This document shows, piece after piece, positions 47,371 through 55,668 of a DNA stretch of 64,000 bases. Every line of letters starts with the position of its first letter. The stretch's first letter is position 1. Below the pieces are notes generated by a model, which saw only the letters and a program-made list of their open reading frames with translations, had not been told where the DNA came from and did no database searches. The translations under genes and the position numbers were made by a program. The stretch is from the NCBI GenBank assembly GCA_000953735.1, contig LN554852.1, positions 2,925,846 through 2,989,845 on the forward strand, read 5' to 3'. This stretch comes from Moritella viscosa. Lineage in GTDB: Bacteria; Pseudomonadota; Gammaproteobacteria; Enterobacterales; Moritellaceae.

Positions 47371-47763
47371 TTACTCAAACTTTTCACGTTCCGGTAGTTG
47401 TGAGCTTGTGCAATTCCAATTTGCTTTTTCTGATACCCAGATATGCTCTTTTGCTTGCGAACCAATATCGCTATCTAAAGAACCTAATCTTAAAATGACG
47501 TGGGCTGCACCATCCCTTTTTGCATAAATTTGAGAACCACAATTCGAGCAAAAATAACGATATTTTCCTGCTGATGACTCATAAGAACCAAGACTATCTT
47601 TAGCTAATAGATTGAAGTCACAATCTTGCACAGCAGCCACACTCGAAAATGCACTGCCGTGCGCTTTTCTGCAAGTCTTGCAGTGGCAATGTACTATATC
47701 ACCGACTTTTCCTGATATTTCGTATTTAACTAAGCCACAGAGGCAACTTCCATTTATCATCAT
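47371..47763 (-). CDS. GFA-family protein, copy 3
   Basis: About 130 residues from ATG 47763, placed after AAGGAAG. The ligands are GSCLCGLVKYEI, VHCHCKTCRKAHGSAF and YFCSNCGSQIYAKR. It is closer in pattern to copy 1 (34167) than to copy 2. Same zinc fold, unknown substrate. Confidence 0.87.
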   Translation of the reverse strand: MMINGSCLCGLVKYEISGKVGDIVHCHCKTCRKAHGSAFSSVAAVQDCDFNLLAKDSLGSYESSAGKYRYFCSNCGSQIYAKRDGAAHVILRLGSLDSDIGSQAKEHIWVSEKANWNCTSSQLPEREKFE

Positions 47764-47868
47764 CTTCCTTGGTATTGGCAAATATGTCCATTAGGTGACC
47801 GTAGAACTTTTTACGTTACCAATGTATAACACCGAACTCCAATTGCGAGGCAATATCAGCCATACTAT

Positions 47869-48495
47869 TCATCGCTGTTTCATAAAAGCCACTGCTAGTC
47901 CTGAAGATACAAATGTAATACCAGCACCTATGTTTAAACCGTTAACTAGTTTTGGCTTACGCTTTAACCAAGTTGACAATTTTGAAGCGAAAATACCCAT
48001 CACACTGAAACCAACAGCGGTAAGTAAGGCAAACCAAACGCCATAAACCAACATTTGGCTTGAAACAGGTCCTAAATTAGGGTTAACAAATTGAGGTATA
48101 AAAGCGAGTACAAACATACCCGGCTTCGGATTTAATGCAGCGGATAAAAAGCCTGTTGAGAATATTGTTTTTAATGGCTGCTTTTTTGCGGGCTCTAACG
48201 AAAATAGATTTCGAGACCCAAGCACTTTAATCCCAAGCCAAATTAGATACGCAGCACCTATAAATTTCACAACATAAAATGCGATAGTTGATGTTTGAAG
48301 TAACAGCGTTAATCCAAACGTTGCAGCCAGTACATGAAATAGAATACCTACGCCTGATGAGGAGCCCGAAACAATAGCGGCTAATCTACCTTGACTGAGA
48401 CCGCGCCCTATCGCAAGCAAGTTATCTGGTCCTGGTGAGATAACCAATAGTAAACATGCGAGCGTATACGCAAGCCAAACTTCTGATGGAAACAT
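47869..48495 (-). CDS. LysE/RhtB-family exporter, copy 2
   Basis: 208 residues from ATG 48495 (AAGGAAG six nt upstream). N-terminal VISPGPDNLLAIGRGLSQG and mid-region GFLSAALNPKPGMFVLAFIPQ are family landmarks. Six helices. The substrate is unknown; it is not closely similar to the exporter at 36551. Confidence 0.87.
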   Translation of the reverse strand: MFPSEVWLAYTLACLLLVISPGPDNLLAIGRGLSQGRLAAIVSGSSSGVGILFHVLAATFGLTLLLQTSTIAFYVVKFIGAAYLIWLGIKVLGSRNLFSLEPAKKQPLKTIFSTGFLSAALNPKPGMFVLAFIPQFVNPNLGPVSSQMLVYGVWFALLTAVGFSVMGIFASKLSTWLKRKPKLVNGLNIGAGITFVSSGLAVAFMKQR

Positions 48496-48584
48496 AAAAC
48501 TTCCTTGTAAATGGTACATCACAACGCTAACAGAGCAATTGAAACAAACCTAAAAAGTAGAAATTTAAACAATAACTTAACCTT

Positions 48585-48800
48585 CTAATACCAGGGTTCC
48601 CTACTTAGCCACTCCCCGACTGCGTCACCCATAGTTAATCCTTGCGCACCTTTCATCCACAGCATGAAATTACGATCAAACTTAAAATTTTCGCCACACT
48701 TTAACTTAAAGAACCGACGAACATTTTGAGTGTTCTTATAAGACGATGTAATCAAAGTACTGCTAGAAATAGTATCTTTATGCCAATCAAATTCATCCAT
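48585..48800 (-). CDS. DUF6434-like small protein
   Basis: 71 residues: FDWHKDTISSSTLITSSYKN, then TQNVRRFFKLKCGENFKF and FMLWMKGAQGLTMGDAVGEW. This is the whole of a short helical domain that I associate with DUF6434, often found beside SAP domains. The ATG follows AAGGATTTAAC, the same leader as the remnant at 36541. The two genes may be from one cassette lineage. Confidence 0.7.
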   Translation of the reverse strand: MDEFDWHKDTISSSTLITSSYKNTQNVRRFFKLKCGENFKFDRNFMLWMKGAQGLTMGDAVGEWLSREPWY

Positions 48801-48809
48801 GTTAAATCC

Positions 48810-49352
48810 TTATGCTCGAAAGTCTTCAATTTCGATTAAAAGATCAGTAACACCAACATCAATATCTAACTGATTTAAAATGGTACTTAGCTGGCCTCGA
48901 TGATAGGTTTGGTGATTGAATAAGTGACTAACTAAGGCACCAAGGTTTCTTTCACTAACCACACCGGCTGTATTCGAGTACACCAAGGTATCCTCAAAGT
49001 CGTCACTTTTAACTTCGTGTGATAACCACTCGATAATCGATAAATCGACCAGTTCGCGTGCTTGCTTTAAAGAGGCCAGATCTGAATACAACATATCGCT
49101 CAACCTATTTGGCCGAGGAAATTCTGATAGCTTATGCAGCGATAAGTAGGGCGTTGAAAATGATGAAAACCGTGTAAGCCAAATCAAGTCCCCCACCAAT
49201 ATATGATTGAGAGTACCTAAGATTGATTTAAAAAACGCAGCCCTATCTTCAATAAGAATTTCAGGTTGCAAAAACTCAATAGATTCATAAACCTGACGAT
49301 TCATTCGTCGATTGTAGTTTGCTAATAGTAGATAGTGTTCCGTTGATAACAT
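48810..49352 (-). CDS. DinB-family protein
   Basis: 180 residues from ATG 49352; the frame is open further upstream but that stretch lies in an attC-like gap. Four-helix bundle with the metal-binding histidines of the family: LNHILVGDLIWL and LFNHQTYHRGQLSTIL. DinB/YfiT proteins bind a metal and act as thiol-linked transferases in some species. It is 9 bp from the DUF6434 gene. Confidence 0.85.
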   Translation of the reverse strand: MLSTEHYLLLANYNRRMNRQVYESIEFLQPEILIEDRAAFFKSILGTLNHILVGDLIWLTRFSSFSTPYLSLHKLSEFPRPNRLSDMLYSDLASLKQARELVDLSIIEWLSHEVKSDDFEDTLVYSNTAGVVSERNLGALVSHLFNHQTYHRGQLSTILNQLDIDVGVTDLLIEIEDFRA

Positions 49353-49466
49353 GGATATTCCTTTATCCGAACAGAGATGACTTGTACAATAACCTGTCCT
49401 TAATGAGTACACAATAACACTATGCGCATAACATCATGTTTATTCAACTAATTCTATTCTTATAGG

Positions 49467-49928
49467 CTATATCCGTTGTTCAACATTAAGTTCCATAGGC
49501 ACATAACGAATGCCATTTATACTCAACTCCTCCGACATAGCTTTAAACCCTACTTTCCCATAAAAGCCAAGTGCATAAATTGATGCTTTGACTCGAATCA
49601 ACCTTGCACTACTAACTTGTTTCATTTCTTCGACTAGTCGTTTAGCGACACCAAAACCATGATATTCAGTTTTAACATAAAGATGACCGATGTAGTTCTC
49701 TTCCCGCCAAGCTATATAACCGATGATTTCGTTACCAATAGTAGCTTTAACCGCCGAGTAAATTTCGGGATTTTTCACCTGTTCGATATCAGCCTTAAAC
49801 GCAATTCTAATGGCTTTTTGACCTTCTGCATTTAGTAGAGGTACAACATGTTCTTCATTAACTGATTCACCTAATTCAAAGATCAAATCTAGCTCCCTGT
49901 GAGTCACTTTTTCAAAAGTAAATTCCAT
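49467..49928 (-). CDS. GNAT-family N-acetyltransferase
   Basis: 153 residues from ATG 49928 (AGGAG upstream). Motif A: LYVKTEYHGFGVAKRLVEEM. IYALGFYGKVGFKAMSEE completes the fold. The type is the common small 'GNAT with GFYxKxGF' group, often toxin-free cassette genes. Confidence 0.85.
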   Translation of the reverse strand: MEFTFEKVTHRELDLIFELGESVNEEHVVPLLNAEGQKAIRIAFKADIEQVKNPEIYSAVKATIGNEIIGYIAWREENYIGHLYVKTEYHGFGVAKRLVEEMKQVSSARLIRVKASIYALGFYGKVGFKAMSEELSINGIRYVPMELNVEQRI

Positions 49929-49941
49929 TTTCTCTCCTAGT

Positions 49942-50035
49942 ACATAACGTCCAAATACCCACAAGCAATATCATATTTCACCTACCAAGACCAACCACTT
50001 TAGAGGTGGGCCATGTTAATCCAATTCTAGTTAGA
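49942..50035 (-). repeat. attC-like site L
   Basis: On the minus strand: CTAACTAG at the 5' end, inner arms CCCACC...GGTTGG, and GACGTTATGTAC at the 3' end just before the GNAT leader. The form (AAC-type core, imperfect palindrome, GTTA-type core) matches integron attC sites, although the outer cores do not match each other fully. Confidence 0.45.
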
Positions 50036-50040
50036 GTCCG

Positions 50041-50075
50041 CGAACACCTAGCCGAAAGGCGAATATAATAAGGAT
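50041..50075. repeat. Dispersed repeat copy 1 (CTAGCCGAAAGGCGAA)
   Basis: CGAACACCTAGCCGAAAGGCGAATATAATAAGGAT-type sequence, with internal GCCGAAAGGC hairpin. A second copy with few changes lies at 63433-63466, beside the IS91-type remnant. Origin unknown; perhaps a cassette tail. Confidence 0.7.
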
Positions 50076-50136
50076 CATTATAAATAACAAAATAAAAAGA
50101 TTTATGACAAAAACAATTCCGTTATTAAGTTTAATA

Positions 50137-50556
50137 TTAGGAATATCGGCTGCGATATAGTTCAGCATGTTCGATGCAATACTCACCTGCAAGTTCAGCT
50201 TTAACCTCTCCAGAAACGACCATTTCCGGTAGCTTTCCATAAGCAAAAACACTCAGTTCCTCACCAGATTCTAAGCAAGTAACCCATATCGTGATTTTAC
50301 GATAACCATCAGGTTCGTTGATTCGCTCCAGTACATCTATTAACTCTAGCTCATCGTTTGTCACTTCAAAAACTTGCCCTCTAACAGGCTGGCCTTTACC
50401 CGGATTTAAAATCAACCAAGGCGAAAAACGCTCACCGACCAAATAAAGTGGATAACTTTCCTTAGTATCAAAATTTTGACGATAACGAATTCCTTTATTT
50501 GTTTTAAAATTAGGGAAACTTTCTTTCAAAGTTCCAAATACGAAGACTTTGTGCAC
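50137..50556 (-). CDS. Gamma-glutamylcyclotransferase/AIG2-like protein
   Basis: 139 residues, GTG start with GGGAG upstream. The GGCT signature VFVFGTLKESFPNFK opens the protein; the catalytic-type Glu lies in LELIDVLE. A glutamyl-amine or gamma-glutamyl peptide substrate is possible. After its stop codon another frame encodes a hydrophobic peptide (IVFVINLFILLFIMILII), perhaps a remnant of a fused membrane gene. Confidence 0.8.
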   Translation of the reverse strand: MHKVFVFGTLKESFPNFKTNKGIRYRQNFDTKESYPLYLVGERFSPWLILNPGKGQPVRGQVFEVTNDELELIDVLERINEPDGYRKITIWVTCLESGEELSVFAYGKLPEMVVSGEVKAELAGEYCIEHAELYRSRYS

Positions 50557-50569
50557 GAAATACTCCCTA

Positions 50570-50662
50570 TTCCTAACGCTTAGCTAGAAGCCAAATACAG
50601 TGGACTAAAATGGGTCGAACAGCCTGCTGTATTGAGTCCTTTTGAAGGACTTATTATGTGAA
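50570..50662 (-). repeat. attC-like site A
   Basis: Minus strand: CACATAATAAGTCCTTCAAA, arm CAATACAGCAGGCTG, arm TTTTAGTCCACTGTATTTGG, and end CTAAGCGTTAGG. It shares arms and end with site C at 53100-53190, and fills the whole gap between the lipoprotein gene and the AIG2-like gene. Confidence 0.65.
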
Positions 50663-50672
50663 TTGATAACGA

Positions 50673-50975
50673 CTACTTCAAATTTAAAGCTTCTGAAAAA
50701 GAAACAGGTGTAGCTTTAATCTTTCTCATTAAGCGTACATTTCTACTATCATATGAAGCTATACATCTCTCTGAGGTATCAAGGCTACGTTTTTTTATTT
50801 CATCAGCTATCGCCCATTGCCAACCAGCATGATATTTAAATGTCTTATTAGCTAATTCTGTACATAGTTCAATATCACTAAATCCCCCTACGCGTTCATC
50901 AGGCTCACCTAAAAATACGGTGCATGCACTTAAACCCATAACACTAGAACACAATAACAATTTACAACCTTTCAT
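50673..50975 (-). CDS. Small lipoprotein of unknown function
   Basis: 100 residues from ATG 50975 (GGAAAG upstream). Lipoprotein signal peptide with lipobox LSAC (Cys at about residue 17), then GEPDERVGGFSDIELC and a charged helical tail. This is the pattern of small outer-membrane lipoproteins seen in marine integron cassettes; no family name is certain. It lies between attC-like sites A and B, so it is the clearest single-gene cassette here. Confidence 0.7.
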   Translation of the reverse strand: MKGCKLLLCSSVMGLSACTVFLGEPDERVGGFSDIELCTELANKTFKYHAGWQWAIADEIKKRSLDTSERCIASYDSRNVRLMRKIKATPVSFSEALNLK

Positions 50976-51019
50976 TTTACTTTCCATTTTTGATATTAAA
51001 TTTGTACCGATGATGATGA

Positions 51020-51121
51020 GCATAACGCCAAGTACCCTATCTAATCCATTGTAACATAAACATTTAAGCTAAATCTAACCAAAAACGCCGAGCGTTGAAG
51101 CCCCCTCTGAACGCCTTGTTT
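51020..51121 (-). repeat. attC-like site B (VCR-like)
   Basis: Minus strand: AACAAGGCGTTCAGAGGGGG, then CTTCAACGCTCGGCGTTTTT, then an AT-rich loop, ending ACTTGGCGTTATGC. The first 40 nt resemble the 5' part of Vibrio cholerae repeats (AACAAACGCC..AGAGGG..CAACGC.TGGCGTTT) as I remember it. Length about 102 bp. This is the most convincing attC in the window. Confidence 0.75.
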
Positions 51122-51282
51122 ACATTTGGTATCGGACTACATCAAAACTAATAAATACGCATCCGACAAACTCATTTTGTGTTTTAGGATATACAAACTT
51201 TCAAACGGATATGCGCATTTTAGTGAAGTCGTTCTGACTTGATCTTGCGACCACAAAGGGGTTTCATTTTTGTTACATCTCT

Positions 51283-51351
51283 CTACTGTTTTAGTAGGAA
51301 ATCAGACGCAATTTCCCAATATTCCTCTAACGAAGCTTTGACCAATTCCAT
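51283..51351 (-). pseudogene. NTF2-like gene remnant (22 codons)
   Basis: MELVKASLEEYWEIASDFLL then stop. It resembles the first helix of the remnant at 36431-36541 (ELWEIATPIMD). The domain body is missing. It sits between attC-like site B and the AraC gene. The rest of 51122-51374 shows nothing I can assign. Confidence 0.35.
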
Positions 51352-51374
51352 TTGTTCTCCATATATAAACACTG

Positions 51375-52520
51375 CTAAAATGATTCAATATTTTCCTTTT
51401 TAATCAATTTTCGATATTGGCTCGGTGTTTCTTTCGTATATTTTTTAAACACTTGGTTAAAACTAGACTTAGAGTTAAAACCACAGTCATAAGCTATATT
51501 AATTAATTTTTCACATATTGGTCGTTCTTTCATTTCTTTAATAACAGCTTCAACTCTTAATTGATTTATTAATTGATAAAAGCTACCAGATGAATGAAAA
51601 GTTAATAACTCAGATAGCTGATGCCTACTTATTTTCATTTTTTCTGCAAGCTGCTGTTGATTAAAATCAGGTCGTAAGTAATGTTTATTTGTATTTAACT
51701 CTTGATCAAGCCTTTTTAATAAGTTTTGCTGTGCCATTGTATTTGGCTCTTTACTCTTTGAAGTAGGATTGCTTTTTATATTTATCGATATATTTAAACG
51801 TCCAATAGGTGTTCCTATACGTATTAATAAATAGGTTATATAAAATATTCCGGCCACAGTTGATAAATCACTTAAAGCAAGTAAGTCATGTGATTTTTCT
51901 AGTTTCATTAAAACTGCTGTAATAGATACAATAAAAACACTAAATATCATCAAATAAGAAATTATCAACACCGTAAATAACCAGCAGAGTTGATTTAAAC
52001 TATTTTTATCTCGCTGTTGTAACCAGAATTTAAAAACATACCAGCTGCTAAACACCAAATAGACACAAAAATGAACTGCTGTTGCTAGTGGAATAAAAGA
52101 AAATCTATCATCGAAAGGTAGCATTGATACCTGTTGTAAATTACCTGCTTGCATTGAGAAAAAAGACGATAGTTCGTAAGGCGATATTGCAGTATGCCCC
52201 CAAAAATACACTAAAAATGGTAATAGGTGTATCGCGTCCATTTTATTAAAGTGACGGTCTGAATTTATCATTTTTATGATAAAAGCCATCAAAACAGGGC
52301 CAAGTAATAAGTAACTATTTAGGCTTTTCCAAATTGTTACTAATAACATTGAGGAGTCAAATAAACCACTATCAATATAAAAACTAACACACATATTAAT
52401 TGAAAGTAGTGATAAAAAAAATGCAAGAATTCTACTCGGCCCAGAAAAGGCAAAAAGGTATATAGATTGTATTATTCCTTGAATGCAACCTAATGCAACT
52501 AAATTACTAAAACTGAACAA
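51375..52520 (-). CDS. AraC-family regulator with N-terminal membrane domain
   Basis: 381 residues, TTG start six nt after AAGGAG. About six or seven helices occupy residues 1-235. A C-terminal AraC DNA-binding domain follows (two HTH: QQQLAEKMKISRHQLSELL and KLINIAYDCGFNSKSSFNQVF, then FKKYTKETPSQYRK). Such regulators sense a membrane or external signal directly. The gene is divergent from the small plus-strand membrane gene at 52713, a possible target. Confidence 0.85.
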   Translation of the reverse strand: MFSFSNLVALGCIQGIIQSIYLFAFSGPSRILAFFLSLLSINMCVSFYIDSGLFDSSMLLVTIWKSLNSYLLLGPVLMAFIIKMINSDRHFNKMDAIHLLPFLVYFWGHTAISPYELSSFFSMQAGNLQQVSMLPFDDRFSFIPLATAVHFCVYLVFSSWYVFKFWLQQRDKNSLNQLCWLFTVLIISYLMIFSVFIVSITAVLMKLEKSHDLLALSDLSTVAGIFYITYLLIRIGTPIGRLNISINIKSNPTSKSKEPNTMAQQNLLKRLDQELNTNKHYLRPDFNQQQLAEKMKISRHQLSELLTFHSSGSFYQLINQLRVEAVIKEMKERPICEKLINIAYDCGFNSKSSFNQVFKKYTKETPSQYRKLIKKENIESF

Positions 52521-52712
52521 AACAACTCCTTAATTTATCTTTCACATGTCCAACCCGGTCTATTTACACCTATACAACAAAAAAATAAAACATATAAAAT
52601 CAACCACTTGACCGTAAAAGTAAAATATTTAATCTATATTGGCCTATTTCGACGCAAAGCCTTTTAATTAAATATAACATGCAGTTCAACACCAATAAAA
52701 CAGAGATAGAAT

Positions 52713-53063
52713 ATGAAAACAAAAATCGAATTAACGTTAAGTTACATTGTTTTTTCAATAGCCTTAATCTACGGTACTTTAGTATTTATTAAGTTTAATT
52801 TTCAATTTACACCTACCCAAATGAGTTATCCAGGTATGGTCATAGCATTCTTAATGTCTTGCATGCTAAATATAATCAAGTTGAAAGAAAACTCAATGAG
52901 CTCACGAATACACTTTGCTTCTGTATTTGCCAACATCCTAACTTTTAGCTACGCCACTGCTTTCGCAATACAAGACCCTTGGATAGGGAAAGTAATAACG
53001 ACTATTTTGATGGGTTTCATTTTAATATTTTCTGTCATCAAACTGCTTCAGCTAAAAATGTAA
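52713..53063 (+). CDS. Small four-helix membrane protein of unknown function
   Basis: 116 residues after GAGATAG. Four hydrophobic helices with few charged residues (LSYIVFSIALIYGTLVFIKF, MSYPGMVIAFLMSCML, IHFASVFANILTFSYATAF, VITTILMGFILIFSVIKL). No family recognised. It diverges from the membrane AraC gene with a 190-bp shared promoter region. Confidence 0.6.
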   Translation: MKTKIELTLSYIVFSIALIYGTLVFIKFNFQFTPTQMSYPGMVIAFLMSCMLNIIKLKENSMSSRIHFASVFANILTFSYATAFAIQDPWIGKVITTILMGFILIFSVIKLLQLKM

Positions 53064-53099
53064 CTAGCAGGTCTACCGCTTGATGTTAGAGAGTTCAAA

Positions 53100-53190
53100 C
53101 TAACGCTTACTTAAGTGGAAAAATATAGTTGGCTAAAATATTGAATAAAGTGAAAGCAGCCGACTGTATTTTCCATTTGAAGTTCTTATT
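53100..53190 (-). repeat. attC-like site C
   Basis: Minus strand: CTCAATAAGAACTTCAAATG, arm GGAAAATACAGTCGGCTG, arm TTTTAGCCAACTATATTTTTCC, and end AAGTAAGCGTTAGTTTG. It is homologous to site A throughout. The two long arms can pair with bulges, as attC bottom strands do. Confidence 0.65.
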
Positions 53191-53283
53191 GAGCGAAGAA
53201 ACTACGCGGCAGAATAAACAAACCTGTGTTCATACTTGCCAATACTATCACTATTATGGTGGTATCTTATTGGAGTATGACGT
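53191..53283. repeat. Palindromic dispersed repeat, copy 1
   Basis: Starts GAGCGAAGAAACTACGCGGC and contains CCAATA-n4-CACTATTATGGTG-n6-TATTGG (53239-53273), a long near-perfect palindrome. Copy 2 at 62763-62860 keeps the palindrome while the spacers differ, so the fold seems conserved. Confidence 0.8.
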
Positions 53284-53302
53284 ATTAACCCTATTTAAAA
53301 TA

Positions 53303-53440
53303 TTAATCCAAAACACCTGAATTTTTGAGATGCTCCTCAAGTCTAATTAGTTTACTAAATGCAACGAACCCGAACATGCCAAATGTCATACCAATTACAC
53401 CGAATTCGTATCCACTAATGCCAAATGCTTCCATATTCAT
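53303..53440 (-). CDS. Short single-helix membrane protein (45 residues)
   Basis: A 45-codon gene with GAGGGAT before the ATG at 53440. It reads MNMEAFGISGYEFGVIGMTF, then GMFGFVAFSKLIRLEEHL and ends GVLD. One hydrophobic Gly/Phe-rich helix is followed by a charged tail. The clean start site and codon use suggest a true small gene. Function unknown. Confidence 0.6.
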   Translation of the reverse strand: MNMEAFGISGYEFGVIGMTFGMFGFVAFSKLIRLEEHLKNSGVLD

Positions 53441-53483
53441 TATCCCTCTAAATTTTACAATATAGCTAAACCTAAAAGCCTGC

Positions 53484-53521
53484 TAACGCCTCAATAAGAG
53501 TCCTGATTTATTGAGGCGTTA
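53484..53521 (-). repeat. Perfect GGCGTTA-ended hairpin (short attC-like site or terminator)
   Basis: TAACGCCTCAATAA and TTATTGAGGCGTTA are exact inverted repeats around a 10-nt loop. The arms carry AACGCC/GGCGTT cores as in VCR ends, but the total (38 bp) is shorter than known attC sites. It follows the membrane gene at 53566. Confidence 0.6.
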
Positions 53522-53565
53522 TGTTACGACTAACTACCTAAAAATATGATTTCATTATTAATTTT

Positions 53566-53958
53566 TTAAATATTTTGAGCCTTAAGTCTGCCAGAAAGCC
53601 AAATATAGAAAAACGAAATACATAAAATTGATTCTATGACGATAGCGCCAATAATATCGTGACCAACAAACCCTCGATTTAACTCATACATTCCACTAAA
53701 AGCTAAACCAAGCATTGTCACACCGATACTTAAACAAATAGCCTGCCTAGCTTGGGAGTTAGGGATGTTCCGCCCAAAGAACATTAACACGCTAATACCT
53801 AGCATTAATATAGCTGCACGGCGGGAAATAAAGTAAGCAGCCTCTGTTCCTTCGACACCGAGATCATTCAAAAATGAATGCGCGGAAAAGAAAAGCAAGT
53901 AAAATAAGTAAAAGCAAAGTAATGAAGTAAACGTGCTCAATATTTTAAATTTATTCAT
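53566..53958 (-). CDS. Four-helix membrane protein of unknown function
   Basis: 130 residues with four hydrophobic segments, a SRRAAILMLGISVLMFFGR motif after the first, and ELNRGFVGHDIIGAIVIE before the last. The arrangement resembles small DUF4345/DoxX-like membrane proteins, but I cannot name the family. Confidence 0.55.
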   Translation of the reverse strand: MNKFKILSTFTSLLCFYLFYLLFFSAHSFLNDLGVEGTEAAYFISRRAAILMLGISVLMFFGRNIPNSQARQAICLSIGVTMLGLAFSGMYELNRGFVGHDIIGAIVIESILCISFFYIWLSGRLKAQNI

Positions 53959-54173
53959 AAAATCTCCATTTTTAAGAAAATCAATTATAAGTACACGGCT
54001 CTAAAATTTGAATTTAATAGATATCCATAATAAACACACAAAAAAATAAAATAACATCGTATAACCAGCATGTTTCCACTAGATTTTTTGTACAAACTTG
54101 CGAATAAAATGTACAAAAATGGTAGTGTAAACATGTCCGGTTGATGCCTTGCTATAGTTTGATTGAGTTTAAT

Positions 54174-54992
54174 TCAATACAAAAACCCTTCAATTTTATT
54201 AGATAATAATTTAGCAGAAGAAATCATTGGAAGGTGTCCAGTTTCTAATGTAGCACTATTCTTAAGATTCATATTCCTAGTTATATTTTTTTGCGAAGCA
54301 AGAGATATAATATTATCAAATTTAGTATATATGTAAAATTTATTAATCTTAGCGAAATATGAAATGTCATAACTCACAATTCCTTCACCAATCATTGCGG
54401 GTTCATCAACCGAACTTTTAATTATTTTATTTCTAACTGCGTTCGATTCACTGTTAGTAAAGGAGTTAACGAACAATGATTTATTATTGATAACCATCCA
54501 GCCTGAATCATCATAGTTAATTCCTTTAAGGTAATTAAATTCATCAGCTTTATTTAACAGTGAAAAAGGTTTTTCGCCGTTACTTGGCGATACTGCCGCT
54601 ATATAAATAATACTTTTTATATTTTTCTTCGGGCAAATAGATAACGCATTATTTGATATTGCACCACCTTGACTATGAGCAACAAGAACTATCGGAGTCG
54701 ATATAAATTTTATTGTTTCACACAGATATTTTGATGAAACATTTAACGTTATTTCATTAGGATTAACGGAAGAGTTTCTCCCTGGTAAATTAACAAGTAG
54801 AGTTTTAAACCCTTTTATTTCTAATGTTTTAGCCACATCAAACCAAGAATCTCTTGTTAAATGGGCACCATGTACAAAAACGAGTGTTTCTTTATTTTCT
54901 TCTAAATTAGATGTAGTTTGACTTAAGTAGAAGCCGATTGAAGAAAGAAGAAGAAAAAGAAATAATACTATTACAATAAACCTTAATTTCAT
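54174..54992 (-). CDS. Secreted or membrane-anchored alpha/beta hydrolase
   Basis: 272 residues from ATG 54992 (GGAG six nt upstream). An N-terminal membrane segment/signal anchor (FIVIVLFLFLLLSSIGFYL) is followed by an alpha/beta hydrolase: oxyanion strand LVFVHGAHLTRDSW, nucleophile LVAHSQGGAI and catalytic-type His in ETGHLPM. It resembles EstC/MenH-like salicylate-esterase hydrolases. The substrate is unknown. Confidence 0.78.
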   Translation of the reverse strand: MKLRFIVIVLFLFLLLSSIGFYLSQTTSNLEENKETLVFVHGAHLTRDSWFDVAKTLEIKGFKTLLVNLPGRNSSVNPNEITLNVSSKYLCETIKFISTPIVLVAHSQGGAISNNALSICPKKNIKSIIYIAAVSPSNGEKPFSLLNKADEFNYLKGINYDDSGWMVINNKSLFVNSFTNSESNAVRNKIIKSSVDEPAMIGEGIVSYDISYFAKINKFYIYTKFDNIISLASQKNITRNMNLKNSATLETGHLPMISSAKLLSNKIEGFLY

Positions 54993-55026
54993 TTTTAACT
55001 CCATGTTAGTATTTGATTGTTTTTAA

Positions 55027-55108
55027 AGCGTAATGCTAAATAACAGGCTAAGTAATGGTCGGCTAATATTGTGTAGAAAAACGTAACCAACTATTATTTA
55101 TTTTATCG
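55027..55108 (-). repeat. attC-like site E (degenerate)
   Basis: Minus strand: AATAATAGTTGGTTACG, later ATATTAGCCGACCATTACTT and end TTTAGCATTACGC. The arms TAGTTGG/CCGACCA resemble those of sites A, C and H. The 3' core has lost the GCGTTA form. Confidence 0.4.
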
Positions 55109-55564
55109 TTATATTTTTACACATAAAAAGTACGCCCATGCGATCAGTATAATTTGCAATGGTGCTCGTATTAATAAATAAACCGAACCCCATTGATGTC
55201 CACCTAGTCCAACACTATTTAACGCTGCGTATATATTCGCAGGGAAGAAAATCACAAAAATAAAAATCCCCAACTTTGCAGCCATAATTTGAAACTTAGA
55301 CTTAAAAAGTGCAATACCAACTAATAATTCAAGAGCACCGGTGAAATATATTAATGTAACTTTGAAGGGTACACAAGGAGGTAACATTTCAACCATTCCC
55401 TCTGTTTTTACGATGTGACCGATAAAGAAAAATATAAACGTTAGACCTAAACCCCAACAAGCATATTTGTTCATATCAACAGGCACCTTTCCTAATTTTG
55501 CATAAACAAAGGCTATTATCAGTGGAAAAGATAGAATAAAAAGAATTATTATTGGAGTTACCAT
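55109..55564 (-). CDS. DoxX-like membrane protein
   Basis: 151 residues with four helices. The central LIYFTGALELLVGIALFKS and FVIFFPANIYAALNSVGLGG are typical of DoxX-like small membrane proteins. GGATGG lies before the ATG. Function unknown. It lies between the monooxygenase-like gene and the hydrolase on the same strand. Confidence 0.65.
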   Translation of the reverse strand: MVTPIIILFILSFPLIIAFVYAKLGKVPVDMNKYACWGLGLTFIFFFIGHIVKTEGMVEMLPPCVPFKVTLIYFTGALELLVGIALFKSKFQIMAAKLGIFIFVIFFPANIYAALNSVGLGGHQWGSVYLLIRAPLQIILIAWAYFLCVKI

Positions 55565-55668
55565 AGTTCCATCCTAAGAACGTAGCCCATTTAAGGGGGT
55601 TGATAAAAATGCCCCCCCTCAAGAACTAGCCTTCTCTCTCGATCATGAATAGATCGTGTCACACTACA

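Noticed and set aside
47288-47527. Plus-strand frames opposite the GFA gene at 47371
   Set aside because: Antisense to the GFA zinc motifs, with no start signals or recognisable domain.
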